A DNA stretch of 64,000 bases, from positions 9,433 to 73,432 of the forward strand of contig NZ_AOJK01000021.1 of NCBI RefSeq assembly GCF_000336875.1, given 5' to 3'. The DNA comes from Halorubrum californiense DSM 19288. Its GTDB lineage: Archaea > Halobacteriota > Halobacteria > Halobacteriales > Haloferacaceae. The position numbers were made by a program, and so were the translations under genes. The notes beneath the pieces were generated by a model that did no database searches, had not been told where the DNA came from, and saw only the letters and a list, made by a program, of their open reading frames with translations. Below, piece by piece: positions 34,390 through 43,572 of this stretch (the stretch's first letter is position 1; the number at the start of each line of letters is the position of its first letter).

Positions 34390-34632
34390 ATGACACGCGT
34401 CGAAATCGAGTACTGCGTTCCCTGTGGCATGTTGAACCGCGCGCAGGACGTCTCGGAGGCGATCCTCAAACAGTTCGGCGAGAGCATCGACGAGGTCGCC
34501 CTGGTGACCGGCGATGCGGGCGTGTTCGTCGTCCGCGCCGACGACGAGGTCGTCTTCGACAAGGAGGAAGACGAGTACGACGTCGACGCCATCGTCCGCG
34601 CGGTCAAGCCGCACGTCGGCGCGACGGCGTAG
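34390..34632 (+). CDS. SelT/SelW-family thioredoxin-like protein
   Basis: This 80-residue protein has a CxxC redox pair near the N-terminus (YCVPCG, C9 and C12) in a thioredoxin-like layout, and a VVFDKEEDEYD turn. This matches the Rdx family (SelT, SelW, SelH), here with Cys in place of selenocysteine. Function is probably redox-related. Confidence 0.8.
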   Translation: MTRVEIEYCVPCGMLNRAQDVSEAILKQFGESIDEVALVTGDAGVFVVRADDEVVFDKEEDEYDVDAIVRAVKPHVGATA

Positions 34633-34744
34633 TCGGTTCCGACACGCGGTGTCGTCGAGCGGGGTGCCGTCGAACCCTGAACCCGATCGGTGACGTTGGG
34701 TGTTACCGCACCACAAGGTAATTGTTCCTCGCCGACAAATAGCC

Positions 34745-35317
34745 GTGACGACGCCCAGCTCATCGGAGCGGACGCGGACCGAGACCGCCGCGTCCGCGGA
34801 CCGGCCGTTCGACGCGGACGTCGCGGCCCCCGAGAGCCGGTCGTGGCTCGCGCGGCCGTGGTTCCGGTCGCGGTTCGGCGTCGGTATCGTCGCTGTCGAT
34901 GTCCTCCTCACCGTCGCCCTCGCCGTCGCCGCCTCGGTGGCGGTCGACGCCCCGTTCGCCGGCGTCGACGGCCTCGGTCCCGGACTCGTGCCGCCGTTCG
35001 TCCCCCTGTTCAGCCTGCTCGGCGCGCTGGGGTTCGTGTTCACGGCGCTCACCGACCGGTTCGACGCGGCCGTCGGCACGCTCGTCCGGTACAACCTCCG
35101 GCTCCCGGCCGCGCTGCCGCTCGGCGTCGGGATCTACCTGCTCTCGGACGTCGTCCTCGACCAGGGCGTCGCCGACGTGCCGCTCGTCGCGGGCGCCGTC
35201 TTCCTCTCGGGGCTGTACGTCAACCTCGCGTGCGTGCGCCTCGGGGCGCTGGCTCGCCGGCTCCTTCCTACGAGCGACGGTCGTGGAGAAAGCGGCTCCG
35301 GGGGCGACGAGGGGTGA
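34745..35317 (+). CDS. Membrane protein of unknown function
   Basis: This protein has about 190 residues from GTG 34745. The acidic N-terminus of about 40 residues is followed by four to five hydrophobic helices and a Gly/Ser-rich, charged tail. It is not recognised. It is convergent with the P-type ATPase gene. Start choice is uncertain because an earlier in-frame ATG exists at 34700. Confidence 0.65.
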   Translation: MTTPSSSERTRTETAASADRPFDADVAAPESRSWLARPWFRSRFGVGIVAVDVLLTVALAVAASVAVDAPFAGVDGLGPGLVPPFVPLFSLLGALGFVFTALTDRFDAAVGTLVRYNLRLPAALPLGVGIYLLSDVVLDQGVADVPLVAGAVFLSGLYVNLACVRLGALARRLLPTSDGRGESGSGGDEG

Positions 35318-35389
35318 CGGACCGGCGGGCCGCGGCGGCTCAGTCGGGATTGAGTCCGCGGCGGCTCAGTCAATCGGGTTCGCGGCGGC

Positions 35390-37819
35390 TCAGTCGGGGT
35401 CGAACACCGCCCGCGCGGAGTTCGTCACCACGAGGAGGCTGCTCGACGCCATCGCGAGCGCGGCCAGCAAGGGGTTGAGCAGGCCCGAGAGTGCCAACGG
35501 GATCGCGACCGCATTGTAGACGAACGCCCAGCCGAGGTTCTGCTTCAGCCGCCGGTTCGTCCCGCGCGTGACCGCGAACAGCTCCGGGACCGCGGAGAGC
35601 CGGTCGTCGAGCAGGACCGCGTCGGCGGCGTCGGCCGCGAGGTCCGTCCCGGAGGCGATCGAGATTCCGAGGTCGGCCGCGGCGAGCGCGGGAGCGTCGT
35701 TGCTCCCGTCGCCGACCATCGCGACCGACCCGTCGGCGCCGAGCCGCCGGACCGTCTCGGCCTTCGCCTCCGGCGGCACCTCGGCGAACACCTCGTCGAT
35801 CGCCGGGTGGTCCGCGAACCGCCTCGCGGCCGCGGGCGCGTCGCCGGTGAGCACGACCACCCGACGCCCGTCCGCGTCGAGGTCGGCGACGACCGCCTCC
35901 CACCCGTCGCGCACCTCGTCGCCGACCGTCAAGACGCCGCGGACGCGGCCCTCCCAGCCGACGTAGACGGGGACGTTCCCGCGGTCGCGGGCGGCCGTTC
36001 CCGCCTCACGCAGCCGGTCGGAGACCGCCCAGCCGCGCTCGTCGAACAGGTCGGGGTGCCCGACGACGACCTCGTCGCCGTCGACGCGCCCCGCGACGCC
36101 GCGGTCGAAGACGTCGACGTCGGTCGCGGCGGGGGCGTCGAGCGCGCCGGCTCCGGGGGGCCCGCCCTCCGCCGAGTCCGCGGCGGTCGCGCCGCCGTCG
36201 GCCGCCGGTCGCCCGCCGGTCGAGTCGTCTTCCTCGCCAAGCACGCCTGCGACGATCGCCTCGGCGACCGGGTGGACCGAGGCGCGCTCGACGGCGGCCG
36301 CGCGCTCCCGGACGCGCTCGACCGAGGTCTCTTCGTCTCCGGTCGCGTCGAGCAGCCGCATCTCGCCGTCGGTGAGCGTCCCGGTCTTGTCGAAGACGAC
36401 GGTGTCGACGTCGGCGGCCGCCTCGAAGACGGCGTCGGAGACGACGACGATGCCCCGCTTCGCCGCGTCGCGGATCCCGGCGGCGACCGCGAGTGGCGTC
36501 GCCAGCCCGAGCGCGCACGGACACGAGACGATCAGCACCGTCAGCCCGACGAGCGCGGCGTCGAGCGGCGTCGAGCCGAGTGCGAGGGTCGCGGTCGCGC
36601 CGACGGCCGCGACCGCGACGACGAGGGGGACGAACACGGTCGCCAGCCGGTCGACGAGCCGCTGGATCCCGGAGCGGGAGCTCTGGATCTCCCACAGCAG
36701 GCGGACGAGCGTGTCGAGGGTGTTCGCCGCGTCCTCGCCCACCTCGATCACGACGGGCGAGTCGGTGACGACGGTCCCCCCGCGGACCGGGTCGCCCTCG
36801 CGTTTCGTCGCCGGGAGCGACTCGCCCGTGACGAGCGCCTCGTCGACCGCGGCGGTCCCCTCCGCGACGGTCCCGTCGAACGGCACGCGCTCGCCGGGGC
36901 GCACGAGCAGTCGGTCGCCGGGGGCGACCGCGTCGGCGGCGACGGTCTCGCCCCCCTCCGTCCGGACGGTGTGGTCCTCGGTCGTCGTCAGGTCGGCGAG
37001 CAACCCGGTTGCCCGCCGCTTGATGATCGACTCGTAGTGGTTGCCGGCGGTGACGACCAAGATGACGGCGATAGTCACGTCGAAGTAGAGATCAGTCCGC
37101 CCGACGAGCAGCGCGAGCGTGCTGTACGCGTACGAACTCGCGGCCGCGAGCGACACGAGGAGGTCCATGTTCGGCTGTCGGGCCCGCAGGCTCACGTACG
37201 CGCCCCGCAGGATAGGGTAGCCGGTGTAAAAGAGGACGATAGAGGAGAAAATCCAGATCTGTGCGAAGAGGTAGGTGCCCGACACCCCGCCCAGTTCGAT
37301 GATCGGCTCGTACCCGAAGTAGGTCGGATACAGGAAGAGCACGTACCACAGCATCGCCATCATCCCGAAGAACCCGCCGCCGATCAGGAACCGCACGACC
37401 GCGTCGTCCTCGTCCGCGTCCGGGTCCGCGCGGTCGCTCGCCGAGTAGCCCGCGACCGAGAGCCGGTCGGGGAGTTCGTCGGCGCGGACGGCCTCGGGGT
37501 CGTAGTCGACCCGGATCGTGTCCGTCGCGTAGCTCGCCTCCGCGGCCGCGACCCCGTCCTGCTCGCCGGCCGTCATCTCCAGGAACGATTCGCAGGTCGC
37601 GCAGTGCATCCCGTCGACGTGGAGGAACGTCGTCTCGCCGTCGAACTCTTCGTCCGGCGTCGCGGCCGGCCGCCGCTCGTCGAGGTCGTCGAGGTCCGCG
37701 GCGTCGTCGAGCGAGCGCGCGACGGCGAGACACCCCCGGCAGCAGAACTCGCCGTCGACGTCGGGGGCCGTGTGCGGGTCGTCCCCGGTCGGGAGATCGC
37801 AGAGTGTACAGCCTGTCAT
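35390..37819 (-). CDS. Heavy-metal P-type ATPase, CcoI/CopA2-like
   Basis: This 809-residue P1B copper pump starts at ATG 37819. The N-terminus has a Cys cluster (CTLC, FCCRGC), then an HMA domain with GMHCATC. Eight membrane helices, the CPC metal site (VSCPCALG), DKTGT with the phosphorylated Asp, the TGES actuator, and GDGSNDAPAL are all present. The CCxGC N-terminal layout and position next to the oxidase operon suggest copper delivery to cytochrome oxidase rather than bulk detoxification. The nucleotide-binding domain has a variable acidic insert. Confidence 0.9.
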   Translation of the reverse strand: MTGCTLCDLPTGDDPHTAPDVDGEFCCRGCLAVARSLDDAADLDDLDERRPAATPDEEFDGETTFLHVDGMHCATCESFLEMTAGEQDGVAAAEASYATDTIRVDYDPEAVRADELPDRLSVAGYSASDRADPDADEDDAVVRFLIGGGFFGMMAMLWYVLFLYPTYFGYEPIIELGGVSGTYLFAQIWIFSSIVLFYTGYPILRGAYVSLRARQPNMDLLVSLAAASSYAYSTLALLVGRTDLYFDVTIAVILVVTAGNHYESIIKRRATGLLADLTTTEDHTVRTEGGETVAADAVAPGDRLLVRPGERVPFDGTVAEGTAAVDEALVTGESLPATKREGDPVRGGTVVTDSPVVIEVGEDAANTLDTLVRLLWEIQSSRSGIQRLVDRLATVFVPLVVAVAAVGATATLALGSTPLDAALVGLTVLIVSCPCALGLATPLAVAAGIRDAAKRGIVVVSDAVFEAAADVDTVVFDKTGTLTDGEMRLLDATGDEETSVERVRERAAAVERASVHPVAEAIVAGVLGEEDDSTGGRPAADGGATAADSAEGGPPGAGALDAPAATDVDVFDRGVAGRVDGDEVVVGHPDLFDERGWAVSDRLREAGTAARDRGNVPVYVGWEGRVRGVLTVGDEVRDGWEAVVADLDADGRRVVVLTGDAPAAARRFADHPAIDEVFAEVPPEAKAETVRRLGADGSVAMVGDGSNDAPALAAADLGISIASGTDLAADAADAVLLDDRLSAVPELFAVTRGTNRRLKQNLGWAFVYNAVAIPLALSGLLNPLLAALAMASSSLLVVTNSARAVFDPD

Positions 37820-37888
37820 TGGTGGTCCGTTCGCGGTCGGTGGGGCGGTTCGCGGACCGGGGGCGGCGAGTCCCGCGGTTCGGATCGA

Positions 37889-38089
37889 TTACGCGTGTTC
37901 GGAGTCGGCCGAGTCGTCGGCGAACCCCGGGAGGGTCCCGCCGGTCGCGATCCGGAGGCTCGCCCAGATGAGCAGGACGTTCACCAGCGTCACCGCCACG
38001 ACGAACTCCGCCCGGTCGGCGATGAACACCATCGCGGGGACGAGTCCGCCAAGGACGAGGAGTACGGCCTGTTGGATCGAGAAGTCCAT
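37889..38089 (-). CDS. Small membrane protein next to oxidase
   Basis: This 66-residue protein starts at ATG 38089 (MDFSIQQAVLL). Two hydrophobic helices (AVLLVLGGLVPAMVFIA; FVVAVTLVNVLLIWASLRIA) precede an acidic C-terminus. It is transcribed away from the cba-like operon and sits between it and the copper ATPase. A role in oxidase assembly is possible, by position only. Confidence 0.6.
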   Translation of the reverse strand: MDFSIQQAVLLVLGGLVPAMVFIADRAEFVVAVTLVNVLLIWASLRIATGGTLPGFADDSADSEHA

Positions 38090-38186
38090 GCCGTAGCCAT
38101 GCGCTCGCCGGAAATATATAACACCCGTGTTTTCAGGGTGCGAGAACGGGTAGATCTTATATGCCTCTCTACTGTCAAGGCCGCTT
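38090..38186. promoter_or_regulatory. Divergent promoter region of the oxidase cluster
   Basis: AAATATATAAC (38112-38122) lies about 28 bases from ATG 38089 on the minus strand, and TCTTATATGCC (38155-38165) lies about 27 bases before ATG 38187 on the plus strand. Both spacings suit leaderless archaeal transcripts. A short CACCC/GGGTG inverted repeat lies between them and could bind a regulator. Confidence 0.6.
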
Positions 38187-38363
38187 ATGGGCCAAAGTGA
38201 GGCAGCAAACGCTCCAACTGACGATGTCGGCGGCGAGGGAGAGGATTTCGACCCGATCGGCACGCTCACGCTCATCGGAATTTACTTCGCAATCTTGGTA
38301 CTCGCGTGGGTGTACATCTACTTCGTAGAGTTCCTCGGCCGGGACCTCGTGGTGGTGGGGTGA
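38187..38363 (+). CDS. ba3-type oxidase small subunit (CbaD-like)
   Basis: This 58-residue protein starts at ATG 38187. It has an acidic N-terminus and one membrane helix (LIGIYFAILVLAWVYIYFVEFLG). It begins the oxidase operon, 6 bases before the subunit II start. Its size, single helix and position correspond to the small CbaD/IIa-type subunit of haloarchaeal ba3 oxidases. Confidence 0.7.
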   Translation: MGQSEAANAPTDDVGGEGEDFDPIGTLTLIGIYFAILVLAWVYIYFVEFLGRDLVVVG

Positions 38364-38369
38364 TCAGAC

Positions 38370-38879
38370 GTGCACATCCACGCCTACGAGAAGCTTTGGC
38401 TGGCGCTGTCGATCGTGCTGATCCTCGCGCTCGTCGGCACCGTGACCTACGGCGCCGTCGGCCCCGGGGTGGCGATGGTCGCCGACTCGCAGTCGACGGT
38501 CGATCCTGGGGCGCTCGACGAGGACGAGCGGTTCTCCGAGCCCCGGGTCGAGCAGGTCGGCGAGAACGAGTACGAGGCGTACGTCGTCGCCTACCAGTTC
38601 GGCTTCGAACCCACGCCGATCGTCGTGCCGGCGAACAGCACCGTGACGTTACACGTCACCTCTCGGGACGTGATACACGGCTTCGAGGTGGTCGGCACGA
38701 ACGCGAACACGATGGTCGTCCCGGGCGAAGTCTCGGAGATAACGGTCGAGACCGACGAGCCGACCGAGTACGGCCTCCTCTGTAACGAGTACTGCGGGGC
38801 CGGCCACCACGTGATGGAGGGGAAGATCCACGTCGTGAGCCAGTCGGAATTCGAGAACCGCGGAGGTGATTCGGAATGA
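38370..38879 (+). CDS. cbaB: ba3-type cytochrome oxidase subunit II
   Basis: This 169-residue protein starts at GTG 38370. It has one N-terminal membrane helix and an outside cupredoxin domain. The CuA site is complete: His in VIHGFEV, then CNEYCGAGHHVM with two Cys, Glu, His and Met. The single anchor fits B-type (ba3) oxidases, which receive electrons from halocyanin or cytochrome. The stop overlaps the subunit I start. Confidence 0.88.
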   Translation: MHIHAYEKLWLALSIVLILALVGTVTYGAVGPGVAMVADSQSTVDPGALDEDERFSEPRVEQVGENEYEAYVVAYQFGFEPTPIVVPANSTVTLHVTSRDVIHGFEVVGTNANTMVVPGEVSEITVETDEPTEYGLLCNEYCGAGHHVMEGKIHVVSQSEFENRGGDSE

Positions 38880-40666
38880 GCACCGCGATCGAGTCGGAGC
38901 CGACGTTCGTCGACAAGTTCCCGGACGAGGCCCGGGTGGTCCGGGCGGCCTTCATGAGTTCTTTCTTCGCCCTGTTCCTCGGCGCGATCTTCGGGATCAT
39001 CCAGACGCTCCACCGGACCGACGTCGCGCGGATCATCCCCTCGACCGACTACTACACCGTCCTCACCGCGCACGGCGTGTTCATGGTGATCAGCTTCACG
39101 ATCTTCTTCCTCGTCGGGCTGTTCACCTGGGCGCTGACGCGCAGTCTGGACCGGCCCCTGATAAATATCAAGATCACGTGGACGTGGTACGGGCTGATGG
39201 CGGCCGGCATGACGCTCACCGGGATCTCGATCCTCGCCGGCTTCGTCGACTCCATCGACATGAGCGCGGACGTGCTGTACACCTTCTACGCGCCGCTCCA
39301 GGCTCACCCGCTGTTCTACGCCGGGCTCGCCGTGTTCATCGTCGGGACGTGGATCGCGGGCGCGGACTGGTTCCGGACGTTCCTCGCATGGCGGCGAGAG
39401 CACCCGGACGAGCGGATCCCGCTCCAGACGTTCATGGTGCTGACGACGATGACGATGTGGTACATCGCCTCGTCCGCCGTCGCCGCCTCCGTCCTGCTGT
39501 TCCTGCTCCCGTGGTCGCTCGGCTTCATCGATCAGGTGAACCCGACGCTCACGCGGACGCTGTTCTGGTTCTTCGGCCACCCGGTCGTCTACTTCTGGCT
39601 CATGCCGGCGTACATGCTCTGGTACACCGTCCTGCCGAAGATCGCGGGCGGCCGCCTCTTCAGCGACCCGCTGGCGCGGGTCGTGTTCGTGCTGTTCGTC
39701 CTCCTCTCGACGCCGGTCGGGATCCACCACCAGTACCTCGACCCGGGGATCGCCGAGGGGTTCAAGTTCATCTCGATGACGAACACGATGTTCCTGCTGC
39801 TCCCCAGCCTGCTCACCGCGTTCACCGTCGTCGCGAGCGTCGAGTACGGCGCCCGCAAGAACGGCGGCACCGGACTGCTGGGTTGGCTCACGAATCTCCC
39901 GTGGCGGAAGCCGGCGTTCACCGGGATGATGCTCGCCGGACTGATGTTCGCCGCGGGCGGCTTCTCTGGAATGGTCAACGCGGGGATGAACATCAACTAC
40001 CTCATCCACAACACGCTGTGGGTGCCCGGCCACTTCCACCTCACCGTGGGAACCGCGGTCGCGCTGACGATGATGGCCGGGACCTACTGGATCTGGCCGC
40101 AGATCAGCAACAAGCCGATCTACAGCAGTCAGATCGGCCTGTTCCAGGTTGTCCTCTGGTTTATCGGTATGGCGCTGATGTCGAACGCGATGCACGCGCA
40201 AGGGCTGCTCGGCGTCCCGCGTCGGACCGCCGAACCGGAGTACTCCGGCTTCGACTACCCGACGATGTTCGGCGGCTTCGAGGAGCTCAACATTCAGATC
40301 GCGATCGGCGGGACCCTGCTGTTCGTCTCGACGATCCTCTTCCTCGGGAACCTCGTGTTGACGATGGGGAACCCGAAGGTGTCGGGACTCGCGGAACCGC
40401 TCCCGAGTCCGGTCTCCGGCGCGGAGGACGCCCCGAAGGTGCTCGATAACCTCCGCCTGTGGGTGAGCATCGCGCTGACGCTCGTCGTCCTCGCGTACGC
40501 GCTGCCGATCGCGGCGATTATCAACCGCGGCGGACTGCTCGGACCGGGCGTCGGCACCTATCCGGTGTGGGTCGCGCCGCTCTTCGACGCGCTCGCGAAC
40601 GCGGCGGCGACGCTGCTCGGCGCGGTCGGCGACGCGTCGGCCGCGCTCGCCGAGGTGGTCCGATGA
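38876..40666 (+). CDS. cbaA: ba3-type cytochrome oxidase subunit I
   Basis: This 596-residue heme-copper oxidase catalytic subunit has about 13 membrane helices. Visible ligands include LTAHGVFM (heme His), FFGHPVVYFW (CuB His with the cross-linked Tyr), GIHHQY (two CuB His) and the two His of HFHLTVG. The GHPVVYFWLMPAY pattern and absence of the D-channel motif suggest the B family. It reduces O2 to water and pumps protons. Short ATGA overlaps join it to both neighbours. Confidence 0.93.
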   Translation: MSTAIESEPTFVDKFPDEARVVRAAFMSSFFALFLGAIFGIIQTLHRTDVARIIPSTDYYTVLTAHGVFMVISFTIFFLVGLFTWALTRSLDRPLINIKITWTWYGLMAAGMTLTGISILAGFVDSIDMSADVLYTFYAPLQAHPLFYAGLAVFIVGTWIAGADWFRTFLAWRREHPDERIPLQTFMVLTTMTMWYIASSAVAASVLLFLLPWSLGFIDQVNPTLTRTLFWFFGHPVVYFWLMPAYMLWYTVLPKIAGGRLFSDPLARVVFVLFVLLSTPVGIHHQYLDPGIAEGFKFISMTNTMFLLLPSLLTAFTVVASVEYGARKNGGTGLLGWLTNLPWRKPAFTGMMLAGLMFAAGGFSGMVNAGMNINYLIHNTLWVPGHFHLTVGTAVALTMMAGTYWIWPQISNKPIYSSQIGLFQVVLWFIGMALMSNAMHAQGLLGVPRRTAEPEYSGFDYPTMFGGFEELNIQIAIGGTLLFVSTILFLGNLVLTMGNPKVSGLAEPLPSPVSGAEDAPKVLDNLRLWVSIALTLVVLAYALPIAAIINRGGLLGPGVGTYPVWVAPLFDALANAAATLLGAVGDASAALAEVVR

Positions 40667-40878
40667 GCGTCGACGTGAGCCGCGGCGGGCTGCTCGTGAC
40701 GCTCGCGATCTTCGGAGTGATCGTCTACGAGCTCCGGACCGTGCTCGACTTCGTCGGGATCGAGCTGCCGATCATCCCGTACATGGCGGCCGTCTTCGTC
40801 CTCGCCGGCGCCTCGGTCTGGTACGTCACGCTGAAGGGCGGGTGGCGCACCGAGCCCGAGGCCGACGAGCCGGCGTAG
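40663..40878 (+). CDS. Oxidase accessory small subunit (CbaE-like)
   Basis: This 71-residue protein starts at ATG 40663 overlapping the subunit I stop. Two hydrophobic helices (LLVTLAIFGVIVYELR and YMAAVFVLAGASVWYVTL) precede an acidic tail. The position matches the last small gene of haloarchaeal cbaDBAE clusters. Its precise role is not established. Confidence 0.7.
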   Translation: MSVDVSRGGLLVTLAIFGVIVYELRTVLDFVGIELPIIPYMAAVFVLAGASVWYVTLKGGWRTEPEADEPA

Positions 40879-40971
40879 CGACCGGGCCGGTCCCGTCGGC
40901 GCTTCCCCGCCTTTCTCTCTTCGAACATCGACCGCGTCGACGGAAGGGGTTATCACCGTCGACGCCCAATA

Positions 40972-41364
40972 ATGCGTATGGGATCCAATACTGCTTCGAA
41001 CGCGTCCGAGGCGTCTCCCGCCGGATCGTCCGGGGCCGACCGCCCCGTTTCGCTCGCGGACGCGGACGCTCTGGACGCCTTCGTCGCCGACGCGGACGCC
41101 GCGCTCGTGGAGTTTTACACCGACGGCTGCGGCATCTGCGCGAGCATGGAGCCGATGATCGGGAACGTGGCTCGCGGTACCGAGGCCGACCTGGCGGTCG
41201 GCCTGGTGAACCCTCGCGACGACCCGCCGCTGGTCGAGCGGTTCGACGTGCGGAGCGTCCCGCTGTTCGTCCTCTTCGTCGACGGCGAGCCGACCGCGCG
41301 GCGCGCCGAGGGGTTCATCCCGGGCGACGACCTGACGGCGTGGGTCGACGAGCACGCGGCGTGA
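40972..41364 (+). CDS. Thioredoxin-family protein
   Basis: This protein has about 130 residues. It has a Ser/Ala-rich N-terminus of about 25 residues, then a thioredoxin fold with FYTDGCGICASM (active CxxC as CGIC) and the cis-Pro segment VRSVPLFV. The CGIC site differs from the usual CGPC. It likely reduces disulfides in the cytosol, for example in Fe-S or copper handling, given the oxidase and SufU neighbours. Confidence 0.85.
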   Translation: MRMGSNTASNASEASPAGSSGADRPVSLADADALDAFVADADAALVEFYTDGCGICASMEPMIGNVARGTEADLAVGLVNPRDDPPLVERFDVRSVPLFVLFVDGEPTARRAEGFIPGDDLTAWVDEHAA

Positions 41365-41460
41365 GGCGGTGACGATGCCCGCGCGGAACCGTCGCCGATT
41401 ACGGTGAGGATTCGGACCGACGGAACCCTTTTGAGCCGGAGCGGCGTACTCGGAGCCAGT

Positions 41461-41886
41461 ATGGGACTGGGCTCGGACATGTACCGGCAGCAGATCCTCG
41501 ACCACTACAAGAACCCGCGAAACTACGGGGAACTCGAGGACCCGGACTTCACGCACGTCGGCGAGAACCCCTCCTGCGGCGACACGATCCGGATGGACGT
41601 CCAACTGGACGACGACGAGGAGACGGTCGAGGCGGTGCGGTTCACCGGCGACGGCTGCGCTATCTCGATGGCCTCCGCGAGTATGCTCTCCGAGCGGCTC
41701 CACGGGATGCGCGTCGACGAGCTCGACGCGCTCGACACCGACGACGTCACCGAGATGCTCGGCGTCGACATCTCGCCGATGCGCGTCAAGTGCGCGGTGT
41801 TGGGGCGACAGGTCGCGCAGGACGGTGCGAAGATCCACCGCGGCGAACTCGACCCGGACGACGACCGCACGGTGACCGAGGAGTAG
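41461..41886 (+). CDS. sufU: SufU-like iron-sulfur cluster scaffold
   Basis: This protein has about 141 residues from ATG 41461. Three conserved Cys lie in NPSCGD, GDGCAIS and RVKCAVL, with the Asp of CGD, which is the SufU/IscU zinc or cluster site. The acidic insertion after residue 50 is haloarchaeal. SufU accepts sulfur from a cysteine desulfurase, whose gene is not in this window. Confidence 0.88.
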   Translation: MGLGSDMYRQQILDHYKNPRNYGELEDPDFTHVGENPSCGDTIRMDVQLDDDEETVEAVRFTGDGCAISMASASMLSERLHGMRVDELDALDTDDVTEMLGVDISPMRVKCAVLGRQVAQDGAKIHRGELDPDDDRTVTEE

Positions 41887-41974
41887 CGCTCGCGGTCGAC
41901 GGCCGCCGTCGGCTCTCGCGCCCGCCCGCCCCGAGCCCACCGGACTTTTGCCCGCGAACCACGTTCGTCCGCCC

Positions 41975-42709
41975 ATGAGCGACGGCTTCGACAAAGAGGC
42001 GGAACGGGAGAAGCTCCGCGAGAAGTTCGCGGAAGACGAGAAGAAGCGCGAGCACACCCAACAGATGTCCGAACTCCTCCTGAAGGGCGCGACGATGACG
42101 AACCGCCACTGCGAGGAGTGCGGCGACCCGATATTCCGGTACGACGGCCGCGAGTTCTGCCCCACTTGCGGGACCGAGGTTGGGGGCGCCGCCGAGGCGG
42201 GCGACGCTCCGGCGGAGGCGGACGGGGCTCCGGCAGCGGCAGGCGAGACTCCGGGCGAGGTGGACAAGGCTCCGGCCGTCGAGACTGAAGCGGCGGCCGG
42301 TGCGACCGGCACGAACGCCGAGGGCGTCGACGCCGCCGCTGAGAACGGCGCGGTCGGCGATAACGCGGTCGGCTCCAGCGCGGACGACGCCGGCGCGGTC
42401 GACGCCCGTGCGAGCGAAGCGACCGGGTCGCAGTCGCCTCCGTCGACCGCCGCGCCGTCGCGGGGGTCGGCGTCGCCGCAGGAGTCGGCGCCGCGAGGGT
42501 CCGAGCCTCGACGATCCGAGCCGCAGCAGTCTCTCCCGTCGCGGTCGGCCGACGACGCCGAGGGCGTCGGCGCCGCTCGCGCGTCGCTGACGCGGACGTT
42601 GACGCGGTTCGCGCGCGCTGCCGAGGAGACGGACGACCCGCGGCGCGCCCGCGACCACCTCGAAGCGGCCCGCGAGGCGGCCGAGGCGCTCGCGGCGCTG
42701 AATCGGTAG
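41975..42709 (+). CDS. Zinc-ribbon protein of the autoantigen p27 family
   Basis: This protein has about 244 residues from ATG 41975. A charged helix (KEAEREKLREKFAEDEKKRE) precedes a zinc ribbon (HCEECGDPIFRYDGREFCPTCG) typical of the Sjogren/scleroderma autoantigen-1-like family. A long low-complexity Ala/Gly/acidic linker (about residues 70-190) joins a C-terminal helical domain. The function is unknown. Confidence 0.82.
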   Translation: MSDGFDKEAEREKLREKFAEDEKKREHTQQMSELLLKGATMTNRHCEECGDPIFRYDGREFCPTCGTEVGGAAEAGDAPAEADGAPAAAGETPGEVDKAPAVETEAAAGATGTNAEGVDAAAENGAVGDNAVGSSADDAGAVDARASEATGSQSPPSTAAPSRGSASPQESAPRGSEPRRSEPQQSLPSRSADDAEGVGAARASLTRTLTRFARAAEETDDPRRARDHLEAAREAAEALAALNR

Positions 42710-42835
42710 CCGGCGACGCGGCGGTCGCTCGAACGGGCTTGGGGAGAACTCGGTTGGGGAGAACGGGGCGACGGGAGCGACGGGAAAAACGGAAGAGACG
42801 AGAGAGACGGACGGTCCGCTTCGGTCGCGGCGGCG

Positions 42836-43123
42836 TCAGGCCCGGACCGGCGAGCCGGCCGGTTCCATTATCGCCCAGCTCGGCTCATCGCCCAACAGCG
42901 CGTGGACGATCCGGACGACCGCGTCGAGGTTCGCCTCGCTGTCGGTCTCGCCGCGCTCCGCGCGCCGGACGAACTGATCGACTTGCTCCAGCGTCACGGT
43001 TCCGGCGGCGACGGCGCCGGTGATCGTCTCCGTGTCGCTTTCGAGGACGTTCAGCAGTTCGGGCGACGGATCCGGGTCGGACGGGGCGGGGCGCGACGAG
43101 CGGTCGGCCTTTGCGGTGGTCAC
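42836..43123 (-). CDS. Haloarchaeal conserved small protein
   Basis: This protein has about 95 residues from GTG 43123. A TATA-like TATATTA about 25-30 bases upstream supports a leaderless GTG start. It is acidic and helical with an LEQVDQFVRRAERGE segment. It is not recognised beyond being a typical haloarchaeal small protein. Confidence 0.6.
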   Translation of the reverse strand: MTTAKADRSSRPAPSDPDPSPELLNVLESDTETITGAVAAGTVTLEQVDQFVRRAERGETDSEANLDAVVRIVHALLGDEPSWAIMEPAGSPVRA

Positions 43124-43572
43124 TGTGATAGTTACTACACAGAGAGTTAATATATTAGTGCCGGTACTCCTCGGATCTCTGCTATTTTCTGCGAACCGGC
43201 GTCGCTCGGCTGTACGTAGCTGACCCGATATCGACGAGAAACTCCGCCAAAGCCTCAATCGATCGTTCATACACGGATGTCGACTGATCGACGGCGAACA
43301 CCCCAAAGCCCCAGCCGCGAGGACTCGATGCGCTCGTTGCGGTCCTCGGTCGGTCGCTCATTTCACTCGCTCCCGCCCTGCGGTCCTTACGTCGCGCGTC
43401 TTCGTCCTCGCGGCTGCCCCTTTGAATCCCACCCGACCGCGACCGCACAGCACCTCACGCCTCCCCAGCCTCGTCGCTCGCTGCGCTCGCGACTCCCTCG
43501 CGCGTGCGACTCGCGCTCTCCGGGCGCTTGTCGGCACGCGCCACCGCAGTTCTCTTGATAAATGAACCGCCG
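43124..43572. other. GC-rich non-coding stretch with repeat-like sequence
   Basis: No gene is supported. The sequence has runs such as CTCGCTGCGCTCGCGACTC typical of dispersed haloarchaeal intergenic repeats. On the minus strand a short frame near 43186-43300 (AVDQSTSVYERSIEALAEFL) has no good start and may be a gene remnant. Confidence 0.4.

Noticed and set aside
35807-38200. Plus-strand open frame of 797 codons
   Set aside because: It lies opposite the P-type ATPase, whose motifs are complete; the frame is Arg/Asp/Val-rich without any domain.
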